Below, piece by piece: positions 8,501 through 16,239 of a stretch of 24,487 nt of DNA. This stretch comes from Stentor roeselii. Taxonomy: Eukaryota; Ciliophora; Heterotrichea; Heterotrichida; Stentoridae. The position numbers were made by a program, and so were the translations under genes. The stretch covers positions 1 through 24,487 of the forward strand of contig RSEH01000404.1 of NCBI GenBank assembly GCA_006503475.1. Direction: 5' to 3'. The notes beneath the pieces are model-generated. The model had not been told where the DNA came from. It searched no databases and worked only from the letters and a program-made list of their open reading frames with translations. The number at the start of each line of letters is the position of its first letter. The stretch's first letter is position 1.

Positions 8501-8842
8501 ATGTCTATAATCAACGAGTTGCTGGCAAATGAAGAAAAACTGGAAAAATTAGCGAAGATCATGTTTGACGCGATTGATAATGACGAGTCCGGCAAAATTA
8601 AAAAGGATGAACTGGCTGACTTTTTATCAGGCAAAGAAAAAGAAGACAAAAACTCGTATAAAGGAATCACAAAGAAAGAATCGCTGAAAGAAGAGGAAAA
8701 AGAAGAAAGTAAAGATAAACCACTTAGCATTGAATTATTAGAGCAGGCTTGGAATATCATCAACTCTGATGGTTCAGATGATATTGACCTGGGTGAGTTT
8801 AAAGAGTTTCTACGGCAACTTTTGGAGAGTTTGATTAATTAA
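8501..8842 (+). CDS. Small EF-hand calcium-binding protein (plus-strand copy)
   Basis: The product is 113 residues from ATG 8501 (MSIINELLANEEKLEKLAKI), chosen because it matches the start of the paralogue at 8190-8495. An in-frame ATG at 8486 would overlap that gene's coding sequence. EF loop 1, DNDESGKIKKDE, is canonical. Loop 2, NSDGSDDIDLGE, has Asn at position 1 and Asp in place of the usual Gly at position 6, so Ca2+ binding there may be weaker. The linker between the hands is a Lys/Glu-rich run longer than in the paralogue. The start codons of the two genes are separated by only 5 bp (TTATA). Confidence 0.85.
   Translation: MSIINELLANEEKLEKLAKIMFDAIDNDESGKIKKDELADFLSGKEKEDKNSYKGITKKESLKEEEKEESKDKPLSIELLEQAWNIINSDGSDDIDLGEFKEFLRQLLESLIN
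8502..8509 (-). promoter_or_regulatory. TATAGACA octamer upstream of the minus-strand EF-hand gene
   Basis: The minus strand reads TATAGACA six bases before the ATG at 8495. The same octamer, or one close to it, precedes the four finger-protein genes. Here it overlaps the start codon of the divergent EF-hand gene. It may be an initiator or transcription-start element; this is inferred from position only. Confidence 0.4.
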
Positions 8843-8940
8843 CGATCTTTACCCTTGTTAGGAATTAAGAATAGTCTAAGTTGAGATAGACACTTCCAGG
8901 TTTATTCAGTGAAAATCTTAGCTGTTAATAACTTCAATAA

Positions 8941-9243
8941 ATGGTTAACTACAAAGACCATCGAGGAGGGTACAAATGGCATGAAGGTTATTTCGACTTA
9001 TACCGTTCTCCGAAGATCAAACGTTTATCCTTCCGTCAAATCATTTTCGTCACAAGTACAATGGCCTTAGTGCTACCCTTAAACCAGTTATTAAAGCACC
9101 TGATCAACTCTCTTCCTTACTGGGAAAACAGAGTAACTTTCACGTAGAGACTCTCAATGCAAGACTCGAAAAGCAAGTTCGACTTGATGATTTCTTCTAA
9201 TGGAAAACAAACTGGCCAGGTAAAATCGATGAGTGTTTTTTAA
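8941..9243 (+). CDS. Small single-helix membrane protein, 95 aa, one 15-nt intron
   Basis: Exon 1 (8941-9132) gives 64 codons starting MVNYKDHRGGYKWHEGYFDL. Removing GTAACTTTCACGTAG (9133-9147) joins it in frame to exon 2 (9148-9243), which adds RLSMQDSKSKFDLMISSNGK and a short tail to TAA. Without splicing the frame stops at the TAG inside the intron. There is one hydrophobic helix at about residues 33-50 (IIFVTSTMALVLPLNQLL), with a basic, aromatic N-terminal side. I do not recognise the family. Size and layout resemble small subunits of mitochondrial inner-membrane complexes, but that is only an impression. The PHB-depolymerase-like gene follows 24 bases downstream on the same strand. Confidence 0.65.
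9133..9147 (+). other. 15-nt intron with in-frame stop
   Basis: The sequence is GTAACTTTCACGTAG: GTAA donor, AG acceptor, A at position 10. It lies between complete codons (phase 0), and its last three bases are a stop codon, so unspliced RNA would give a 68-residue product. Confidence 0.75.
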
Positions 9244-9267
9244 CCTCTTATTAAATCTTTCTTAAAA

Positions 9268-10203
9268 ATGTTGAATTTTTTCTCTTTCTGTTCAATGATA
9301 AACCTCGCTTCAAGCCTTACAGTCTCTGGCATCAGCTCTGGAGGCTTCATGGCTGCTCAGTTTCAAGTCGCTTTCTCAGCTTCAGTCAATGGCTCTGGAA
9401 TTTTCGCTGGGGGTCCTTATTATTGCTCTCAAGGAATTGTTTCAATTGCGACTACTGCCTGTATGACCAGCCCTGAATTGTTGAATGTTGATAAGTTGGT
9501 ACAGGATACTAAAAACTTTGCTGAGAAAGGGACCATTGATAGTATTTTGAACTTGGCTAATCGCAAGATCTGGATTTTTTCAGGAATTTTGGATACTGTG
9601 GTAGTTCAGGGTGTTGTGAAAAAAACTGGGGAATTTTTTAGTAATTTTGTTAGTCCATCAAACCTACAATCAACTTTCTCAATCCCATCAGAGCACTCCT
9701 GGGTGACCAACAATTTCGGCAACTTATGCAGTTACCTAGGGACTCCCTTCATAAACATCTGCGGATTTGACGGTTCAGGTTCATTACTTCTTCACCTTTA
9801 CAATTCCTTATCTCCCAAAGTAAAATCATCCGAATCCAACCTTCACACCTTCCTCCAAAGCAAATACGGCGACATAACATTAGCAGGTCTTCTTCCAATC
9901 GGCTTTATCTACATTCCAAGTACTTGCGAAAGATCAAAATGCGAAGTTCACGTTTCTTTTCACGGTTGTTTACAATCATCAGAGTTCATCAGCGACGTCT
10001 TCGTGAAGAACAACGGGCTTAACGACTGGGCCGAGAGTAACTCAATAGTTGTGCTTTACCCGCAAGTTCTCAGTTCTTTCAGCAACCCGCAGGGTTGCTG
10101 GGATTTTTGGGGATACTCCGGGAAAGACTTCGCGTTTAAGACGGGCAGACAGATGAGAATCGTTTACGCGATGACTCAGAATGTGCCAGGGGTGAGTTGG
10201 TAG
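9268..10203 (+). CDS. Secreted PHB-depolymerase-type esterase
   Basis: A 311-residue protein with a short hydrophobic N-terminus (MLNFFSFCSMINLASS) that fits a signal peptide. The lipase box SGISSGG puts the nucleophile at Ser23, very near the mature N-terminus. GILDTVV gives Asp109 and SEHSWVTN gives His143. VSFHGCLQSSEF and NPQGCWDFWGY are further conserved blocks of this esterase family. The early Ser and the 34-residue Asp-His spacing fit the circularly permuted fungal enzyme of Penicillium funiculosum (Ser39, Asp121, His155 as I recall). At least nine cysteines suit a disulfide-bonded secreted enzyme. A ciliate that eats bacteria could use it to digest storage polyester in food vacuoles; that is inference. 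Base skew flips within the gene near 9655. The stop is 11 bp from the convergent PAM16 stop. Confidence 0.85.
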   Translation: MLNFFSFCSMINLASSLTVSGISSGGFMAAQFQVAFSASVNGSGIFAGGPYYCSQGIVSIATTACMTSPELLNVDKLVQDTKNFAEKGTIDSILNLANRKIWIFSGILDTVVVQGVVKKTGEFFSNFVSPSNLQSTFSIPSEHSWVTNNFGNLCSYLGTPFINICGFDGSGSLLLHLYNSLSPKVKSSESNLHTFLQSKYGDITLAGLLPIGFIYIPSTCERSKCEVHVSFHGCLQSSEFISDVFVKNNGLNDWAESNSIVVLYPQVLSSFSNPQGCWDFWGYSGKDFAFKTGRQMRIVYAMTQNVPGVSW

Positions 10204-10214
10204 TTAATGCAACA

Positions 10215-10604
10215 TTAGTTATTAAACTTCTCGTTGTTAAGAACCTCTTTGGCACCTATCAACTTGCATTGAAGGTAAAAAGAACCTCCCAGGGAAGGGT
10301 CGTTTAAAGATATCAGGTTTTTGAATTTCTTTGAAATTTCACTTGGGTCTGAAGAAGTCACTTCGAGAAGGGCTTTGGCTTCTTCTATTGTCATTTTTCT
10401 TGGAGGCTTTTTGACTTGAAGAGGAATTTGTTCTTCGATGGGCTCTTCTGGTTGAGGGACTTCTTGAAGGTCTTTATTGACTTGAGTTGATTTGTGTTCT
10501 GTCTGGTTTTTACCTTTTATTACATTTCTAGCTGCTGTGAAAATAGTCTTCACGAGAGAAGCAGCATAGTTATCAATGACCCACTTGATGAAAAACTTGA
10601 CCAT
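10215..10604 (-). CDS. PAM16: PAM16/TIM16, mitochondrial import motor subunit
   Basis: The product is 129 residues from Met at 10604. An N-terminal amphipathic/hydrophobic segment (MVKFFIKWVIDNYAASLVKT) is followed by an acidic, Pro-rich linker. The degenerate J-like domain spans residues 71-124: MTIEEAKALLEV, FKNLISLNDPSLGGSFYLQC and KLIGAKEVL. GGSFYLQ and the absence of an HPD motif are typical of TIM16 (Magmas), which pairs with TIM14/PAM18 and regulates mtHsp70 at the TIM23 channel on the matrix side. An upstream in-frame Met at 10634 would overlap the PEX3 coding end and was rejected. The ATG is 7 bases below the PEX3 stop. Confidence 0.92.
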   Translation of the reverse strand: MVKFFIKWVIDNYAASLVKTIFTAARNVIKGKNQTEHKSTQVNKDLQEVPQPEEPIEEQIPLQVKKPPRKMTIEEAKALLEVTSSDPSEISKKFKNLISLNDPSLGGSFYLQCKLIGAKEVLNNEKFNN

Positions 10605-10611
10605 ACTTATA

Positions 10612-11622
10612 TTAGATGTAGTTCCCCAAGTCAAAGAAAATCATTCTTCCAAGTATTCCATAGTCTTCCCAAGTCGTGAATCCATCTTTTTTCCTTATAA
10701 TCGGAATGACTTTAGCGAAATCAAGAATAGTTCCTCTGAGTCCCTGTGGGTCATTATGTCCGTTTTTCACGATATCTTCTTCAAGTTCACTTTGAACGAT
10801 ATCAAAAAGTTTCTCAATTCTTTCTTTAAGTTCCTTCTGCACTTCAGGTCTGACTGTGACTTACAAGCATAGGACTTCGATGATGTCTTTTAAACATGGG
10901 TCGTTTTTTAGTTCTTCAGGAAAGACCTTGACAGAGAACTCGTAAACAGGCATAGGAATCCTTGTCACTGTATTAAGCTTCATCTTGATTTTGCAGAAGA
11001 GGTCACTCAAGTCATCCCCATTCAGGTCAGATCGAACAGGGACCCTACCTGTGAATTACTTTGAAATAACTGGCTCTATTCTTTCTTTGATGAAAGAAGT
11101 GATTGGGTGGTCCTCAATGATTATTTTATTCAGTAGGTCTACACTTTTAGTCATGTCTGAAGAATCTACACCTTCTTGTTCTTTTCTTGCTGATAAGTGA
11201 GTCGAAATCATGAAAAGCATTTTAAAGATCTCTGAACAGTAAATGTTTGTCAGAAGCTCGCTGAAGACTGATAAGGACAGAGAACCCCAGATCTCTTCTT
11301 TTGAGGATAAAATCGACTTGTTTCTCAGCTGGCTTAAGTAAAAATCGCAGTCTTTCAGACGGACACGATTCCAGACGGTGAACCTTCTTTGAACACGCTC
11401 GAAAAGAAGCTCTGACCTGCTTTTGAATTACATCTGGTGACCTCCGTCTAACATGTTTTTCGCGTTTGATAAGGTCGACTTTATTTCAAGTAGAGTTTTT
11501 ATTGCGCTTCGGTATTTCCATAAGGTTTTTAGAATGTATAGGAAAAGACCTGATACACTCAGTAGAAGCAATAGTTTCGGCTTTGAGAGAGAAAGTAAAG
11601 ATGACATCTTGGAAATACGCAT
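10612..11622 (-). CDS. PEX3: Peroxin-3 (PEX3), four exons with three 15-nt introns
   Basis: Exons 11622-11432, 11416-11060, 11044-10865 and 10849-10612 join to 966 nt, a 321-residue protein ending GNYI. All three introns are phase 2, and splicing removes the stop that ends each piece. Residues about 15-32 form a membrane anchor (KLLLLLSVSGLFLYIL) preceded by basic residues, as in PEX3. The block EEIWGSLSLSVFSELLTNIY, then FKMLFMISTHLSAR, lines up with the [21 protein letters not shown] and following region of animal PEX3, and the late LDFAKVIPII matches its LAKIIPI motif. PEX3 is the peroxisomal anchor for PEX19 and inserts membrane proteins into peroxisomes. Each fragment alone would look like an orphan frame. 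I am fairly sure of the family; a search with the spliced protein would settle it. Confidence 0.85.
10850..10864 (-). other. 15-nt intron, PEX3 intron 3
   Basis: GTAAGTCACAGTCAG on the minus strand, phase 2, with A at position 10. Its TAA would otherwise end exon 3 after CTTG. The codon TT|A is restored by splicing. Confidence 0.8.
11045..11059 (-). other. 15-nt intron, PEX3 intron 2
   Basis: GTAATTCACAGGTAG on the minus strand, phase 2, with A at position 10. It splits codon AA|G. Without splicing the frame ends at the TAA inside. Confidence 0.8.
11417..11431 (-). other. 15-nt intron, PEX3 intron 1
   Basis: GTAATTCAAAAGCAG on the minus strand, phase 2, with A at position 10. It splits codon AT|G. 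The TAA within it ends the unspliced 64-residue frame. Confidence 0.8.
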
Positions 11623-11762
11623 TGAAATTGGATTATTGGGGGAATTATTTGGAGAAGTTGAGAAGGAATTTGGTTTATGGAAGGGGTTTTAAGGAATTTG
11701 GTTTTGGATGATTTTGGATTTTTAAGGATTTTATGAGTTTAATGGAGTTGAAATTTGATAAG
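11621..11762 (-). promoter_or_regulatory. 142-base G-free leader of PEX3
   Basis: There is no C on the given strand from 11621 to 11762, so the sense strand of PEX3 lacks G for 142 bases right up to the G of its start codon. In 11641-11760 I count 36 G and 0 C on the given strand. It includes a short near-repeat AAGGAATTTGGTTT (about 11665 and 11691). It probably covers the 5' leader and promoter; the function is inferred. Confidence 0.5.
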
Positions 11763-12203
11763 CTTTTTATTTGGAGGTTTATTTATAGAGGGAATTTAGA
11801 TTTAAAACAAATGATTAGATATATAACGATTTGATATTGATTTATATTTTGAATCTTTAATCTAAAATAGAGCTACTTTATAATGCTTATATATCAGGAG
11901 CGAAAAAACTGATTTGAAAAAATATTGAAATTAATACCAATCGAAAAAAAATACCATAGGACTAATAGTAATCTCATTACATAATCTTTATCTCAGAGAT
12001 AAATCCATAGATATAAATCAGTGAATTAAACTACTACAAGTTTAGTGATTAAATCATGCGGAATCATATTATTTGTTCTCCAACTTTAGATACCAAATTA
12101 TTTGATAAAAAAAAAATCTAAAACCTGTTTCCTCTTTAACCAAATATACTTCTAACATTAGTCTAATCACATTCATTTACTAACAATTAACTATCTTCTA
12201 AAT
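11763..12203. other. Intergenic spacer, AT-rich
   Basis: This spacer holds no gene-like frame, tRNA-like fold or obvious repeat. It separates the 5' side of PEX3 from the 3' end of finger-protein gene A. Confidence 0.6.
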
Positions 12204-13697
12204 TTAAAAATAAACTAAGCTAGCTGAAAGTCCATCAAAATAAGGTATCCAAAGTTCAATCAATCCAAAAATACATTCAAAACCCAAAAACTTTTGCCTG
12301 GTATCCGGATTTTTCAAAAAGTTTCTTAAATTCTCCAAGACCATAATAGTAGGAACTGAAATTTTTCCAAGACAATTAAAGATTGGACAAATATAACTGA
12401 ATTCTTTAAAAATAGCATCTGGTTGAGTTTGGTAAGTGTAAAGAAACTGATAAATATTTGATGAGCATTGAAGAGTTAAACATTCAATGCAAATATTGTG
12501 GTTGCAGAGAAAACCGGTAACTGATTTTGTCGAGTTGCACAAGGAACAGTAGGGAATTAATAGTGGAGAAGCAGTGATGCTGTAATTTGCAAGAAAAACA
12601 TCTTCTTTCGGGTCGATTGGCTTAGATTTTTCGTTTGATGATGGGGGAGGGTTCATTATTCTATTATCTCTCATTCCATCTATGCTTTTTAGTTCAGTTG
12701 ATAAATTGGGTAATGCCAGTTCGCATTTAACTGACTTTGATTCAAAGAATATCGATTTACTTAGAGATGGAGTTAAAGTTCTTAGTAAAGTTTCATTTGG
12801 ATGGATGTCGCGATTCACTTTTTGTAACTCTTTAGAATTTTGGGAAACATTGGAATTATTGATGTTTTTTTCGCTTTGATCAGAGTAAAATAATTGATCT
12901 TCTTGATGTAAAATTTCAAAATGATCTTTTTTAGAGATAGGTTTCGATTGATCTTTTGCTTTAAATTTACTATTGAAATTATGAATTTCTTTAGATTCTA
13001 ATTTTTTTTTAGTACCCTTATCTTTCGGTTTAGTGTTATTCTTAGCACAATTGTCACAACATACCTTTTTCTCAAAATGCTCATTTTCGGTTAAATTTTG
13101 TATACATAATTGTTTACATTTCTTACATTTTTTCATCTTAATATTTGAATGATTATTCCCATTTGTACCACTACTTTCATAATCATCATTAAAGGATTTT
13201 TCTGAGTTTTGATCTACTAATATTGAGGTTTTAACATTTTTTTGCAAGAACTCCAAATTTTCTGTATTTTTATAAATTAATTTCTTTCCAGTTTTCAATT
13301 GATTATCATCAAATTTTATCATTCCTAGGTTTTTAGTTAAATCTTTAGATTTCTTGATATTTTTAGATTTTTGTTTCTTGTTAAAATTGAGGGAAGCTAC
13401 TCTTCTTTTAAGTTCATTATTTTCGAGGGGACTAATCTTTGAACCCTGGCTTTCTTCATTTGAACCTAGAAGTTTAGTTTCGATAGAAATTTTTTTAATT
13501 TTATTAGATTGAGATTCTATGATACTTGAATTACTTTCTTTATTTACCTGAGGGCTAAGTAATTCATTTTTTCCGTCTGATTGAATAATTTTCTGAAAAG
13601 TTCCAATAGCTGGAACTGAAACATTAGATCTTGGTGAACATTGATTGACTAATTTCTTATTGTTGAAGTTAGACAAAATTTTATACTTCCCAGGCAT
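12204..13697 (-). CDS. Finger protein A: C-terminal RBR-RING1-like finger, 497 aa
   Basis: Paralogue A of the tandem family. The conserved C-terminal finger has ligands C384, C387, C398, H400, C403, C406, C437 and C442 (with an extra C411), followed by GKISVPTIMVLENLRNFL and WIPYFDGL at the end. C-x4-C in CPIFNC plus the I-VPT strand resembles RING1 of RBR ligases (ARIH1/parkin type), but there is no IBR or RING2. The N-terminal fingers of its relatives are reduced to C191, C194, C198, C213, C214 and C217 without the His, so this part is vestigial or divergent. The rest is Lys/Ser/Asn-rich and probably disordered. It starts MPGKYK, so it lacks the acylation end of B and C. The ligase function is inferred, not shown. 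Confidence 0.75.
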   Translation of the reverse strand: MPGKYKILSNFNNKKLVNQCSPRSNVSVPAIGTFQKIIQSDGKNELLSPQVNKESNSSIIESQSNKIKKISIETKLLGSNEESQGSKISPLENNELKRRVASLNFNKKQKSKNIKKSKDLTKNLGMIKFDDNQLKTGKKLIYKNTENLEFLQKNVKTSILVDQNSEKSFNDDYESSGTNGNNHSNIKMKKCKKCKQLCIQNLTENEHFEKKVCCDNCAKNNTKPKDKGTKKKLESKEIHNFNSKFKAKDQSKPISKKDHFEILHQEDQLFYSDQSEKNINNSNVSQNSKELQKVNRDIHPNETLLRTLTPSLSKSIFFESKSVKCELALPNLSTELKSIDGMRDNRIMNPPPSSNEKSKPIDPKEDVFLANYSITASPLLIPYCSLCNSTKSVTGFLCNHNICIECLTLQCSSNIYQFLYTYQTQPDAIFKEFSYICPIFNCLGKISVPTIMVLENLRNFLKNPDTRQKFLGFECIFGLIELWIPYFDGLSASLVYF

Positions 13698-14208
13698 TTA
13701 TATTAATGTCTACAAAATGTATAATAACTCATTACTAACTGTAGATTTGATAACTCAATTTTATATAGGATGAAAATTTAGTTGGATCAGCTAATTAAAG
13801 AGTTTAATCAATTTAAAGAAGATATAAGAAAGATAAGCTCTGATAAGTTATCAATGAATTACTAAAAATTTAGGTTATCTTTCTTAAATAGATTAGGGTA
13901 GCGAATTCCTATTCGAAATTCACTAGAATCCCTAATATGTAGATTAATAATCAAATAAAACCATGATCATCTTGATAAAACTCCTAATACATATTTTTTT
14001 GTTAGATAAATTACATCTTTCAACACTTACAAGTCAAAAGATAACAGTTAAAATCTCAAACTGATAAAATAAAACCAAAAATCAATACCTTCTTATGAAA
14101 ACCTCTGAAATAAATTCAATTCAAAATTTTATATAAAATATAGCATTATCCAACATAATAAACTGATTAAAGAGATGAAGAAAACTAAGTAACTTATCTA
14201 TACCTATC
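13698..14208. other. Spacer between finger genes A and B
   Basis: 511 AT-rich bases with no supported gene. The end next to gene A holds its TATAGACA-like element (13707-13713). Confidence 0.6.
13707..13713 (-). promoter_or_regulatory. TAGACA-type element upstream of finger gene A
   Basis: The minus strand reads GTAGACA, 9 bases before the ATG at 13697. It is the A-gene version of the octamer seen before B, D and the minus-strand EF-hand gene. Confidence 0.35.
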
Positions 14209-16239
14209 TCAAAAGAGTTCATAAGAAGAAAGGCCATCGAAAAAAGGGACCCATAGATCAATTCCTTCTAAAACATACTGAAAACCTTTGAAATTCACCT
14301 CAAGCTGAGGTGTCTTGAGGAATCTCTTTAAGTTCTCAACAACCATCATCGTAGGGACTGAAATCTTCGAAGAGCAATCCTGGACAGGACAAAAATAATG
14401 AAAGTCTTTCAACAATACTTCTTTATTCACTTGGTAATTCTGAAAGAACACATTAATGTCATAAAGACATTTCCAAGTCAGACAAACCTGACAAATATTA
14501 TGATTGCATAAAAAGCCGAAAACTGAATCACTACTCTTGCATAAAGAACATTCAACTGCAAGGTTTCCAAAAGAAAAGTCTTCGTTTCGAATTGAGTCTT
14601 TTTTGCTTGCTCTAAAAAATTTATCTTCTTGATTTTCTCTAATTAAATCTTTGCTTTCTATTGAATATTTCTCTTCTGGATTTTCTCTAATTAAATCATT
14701 ATTTTCTTTGAAATATTTCTCTTCTGGATTTTCTCTGAATAAATCATTATTTTCTTTGAAATATTTTTCTTCTGGATTTTCTCTAATTAAATCTTTCTTT
14801 TCTTTTAAATATTTCTCTTCTGGATTTTCTCTGAATAAATCATTATTTTCTTTTAAATATTTCTCTTCTGGATTCACTCTAAATAAATCGTTTTTTTTTC
14901 CAATTGAATTTTCTTTTGCATCCTTAAAACTATCTGAGACTTGGAAAAAATATTCCTTTTGTTCTAAGGATTCACTTTTGACTGAAAATGAAAGAATATC
15001 ATTAGGCGATACTTCAGGAGTTTCCAAATTTTTGTCAATTTGAGTTAAATGTTGTATAGATGGCTCAAAGTCAGGTTTCTCATTTTTTTTATTAGAGTCT
15101 GAATTGTTTAAAGCTGGAAAAATCGAAGAAAAAGGAGGAAAGTTAGGATTTTTTGAAGAAAAAATAGAATTGCTTGGTTGAATCTGTTTTTTCAATGAAC
15201 TTTGAAATTCTAGTTTCCCGAAATTTCGAGTATTGAAGGTAGGAAGTTTTCCAGTTTTTAAGCAAATTTCACAAAGATTTTTATCTGATTTTAGATTATT
15301 TTTCAAGAAAACTTTGCAATTCGAACAAAAAGTGTCAGGAACTTGCTTGAAGGGCTGGTTTAGATGAGAAGAGTGAGATGACTGACTGATACCATCATTT
15401 CTATCCCCAGGATTTAAAAGTTGATTTGATCCTCCAGAGGACTTTTTCGTGTTTCTTTCACTAGAAGAAGCCTTTGATTCCTCAAGGAAGGTCTTTTTGA
15501 TGTCCTTCTGTTTAGAATCATTCTGAATATCTTGACAGAATTTCAAGCAGTCCAAGCATTTTTCACTAACTTTTTCTTTATTTGGACTCGTAATGCAACT
15601 ATCACAGAACCTGTGGAGTTCACATACTTGAGTAGAAAATTTGTTAATATTTAAAATAATGTCACAACTAATGCACTGATTCCCTTTTAATCCTAACTGA
15701 AAATTAGCAAACTTTTCAGATACTCGTTGGCCGGATTGATTCAAGTTTTCTTTAAAATCAACTGAGAAATCAGGTGTTTGACTAGAAGAAATAAGAGCAT
15801 TTGAGTCTAAATTTTTAAGAAGTAAACCAGGTTGTTTTGAATATTCATTGGAAGTAAAGCAGTATTTACATTGGGAATTCTCATTTTCTAAAAAATTTTC
15901 TGTTTTAATGCATTCTTTGCAAAGAAAGTGCCTGGGACATAACTTGATCAAATTTTCAAGATTATCAAGTTTTTTACAATTTGAGCATCTAAACATTGAG
16001 ATAGAGTTTAAGTTGCTTGTTTTAATCGATGGACTCTTGGCTTTTGAAGAGTTTGAAAAGAGATTTGAAGTCTGATTCTCTTCTTTTTTACGAGGAACTG
16101 AAGGGAAATGTTCTTGTGATTGTTTCTTTACAGGGCCTGGCTGTTGTTTGTTCTTTTGTTGAATTCTGTCTTGGGCTGATTTCGTATCAGAGCTTTTTAA
16201 AGAATTTTTTACTTCTGGACTAGAGCAGCATAATCCCAT
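14209..16239 (-). CDS. Finger protein B: lipid-anchored multi-RING-like protein, 676 aa
   Basis: The N-terminus MGLCCSSPEVK is a classic N-myristoylation plus double-palmitoylation end, so membrane attachment is likely. Two complete RING-like fingers follow: C85, C88, C101, H104, C107, C110, C124, C127 and C189, C192, C206, H209, C212, C215, C228, C231. A half finger has C305, C308, C323 and C326. Residues 451-546 are six copies of a 16-residue unit (DLFRENPEEKYLKENN). The C-terminal family finger uses C564, C567, C578, H580, C583, C586, C617 and C622, then KISVPTMMVVENLKRFL and WVPFFDGL. As in the whole family, the RBR parts after RING1 are missing. A membrane-bound E3 or scaffold is my guess. 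Confidence 0.8.
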   Translation of the reverse strand: MGLCCSSPEVKNSLKSSDTKSAQDRIQQKNKQQPGPVKKQSQEHFPSVPRKKEENQTSNLFSNSSKAKSPSIKTSNLNSISMFRCSNCKKLDNLENLIKLCPRHFLCKECIKTENFLENENSQCKYCFTSNEYSKQPGLLLKNLDSNALISSSQTPDFSVDFKENLNQSGQRVSEKFANFQLGLKGNQCISCDIILNINKFSTQVCELHRFCDSCITSPNKEKVSEKCLDCLKFCQDIQNDSKQKDIKKTFLEESKASSSERNTKKSSGGSNQLLNPGDRNDGISQSSHSSHLNQPFKQVPDTFCSNCKVFLKNNLKSDKNLCEICLKTGKLPTFNTRNFGKLEFQSSLKKQIQPSNSIFSSKNPNFPPFSSIFPALNNSDSNKKNEKPDFEPSIQHLTQIDKNLETPEVSPNDILSFSVKSESLEQKEYFFQVSDSFKDAKENSIGKKNDLFRVNPEEKYLKENNDLFRENPEEKYLKEKKDLIRENPEEKYFKENNDLFRENPEEKYFKENNDLIRENPEEKYSIESKDLIRENQEDKFFRASKKDSIRNEDFSFGNLAVECSLCKSSDSVFGFLCNHNICQVCLTWKCLYDINVFFQNYQVNKEVLLKDFHYFCPVQDCSSKISVPTMMVVENLKRFLKTPQLEVNFKGFQYVLEGIDLWVPFFDGLSSYELF
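14602..14889 (-). repeat. Six 48-bp tandem repeats coding for a 16-aa unit in finger protein B
   Basis: Residues 451-546 repeat DL[F/I]RENPEEKYxKExx six times. The inner four copies are nearly identical at DNA level and the outer ones diverge (VNPEEK first, ENQEDKFF last), as expected for growth by unequal exchange. The unit is strongly charged and probably helical. The opposite strand is also open across it, which is a by-product. Confidence 0.9.

Noticed and set aside
10215-10634. 139-codon version of PAM16 starting MTWGTTSN
   Set aside because: It overlaps the PEX3 coding end; starting at 10604 gives the usual PAM16 N-terminal segment.
10612-10842. Separate small gene (76 codons, GTG start)
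   Set aside because: It is exon 4 of PEX3, joined by a 15-nt intron.
14602-14889. CRISPR-like or satellite array
   Set aside because: The repeats are contiguous, in frame and without unique spacers, so they are a coding tandem repeat.
14651-15043. 130-codon plus-strand frame with a repeated FSSGFSL motif
   Set aside because: It is the antisense of the 48-bp repeat in finger protein B; the repeat keeps the opposite frame open by accident.
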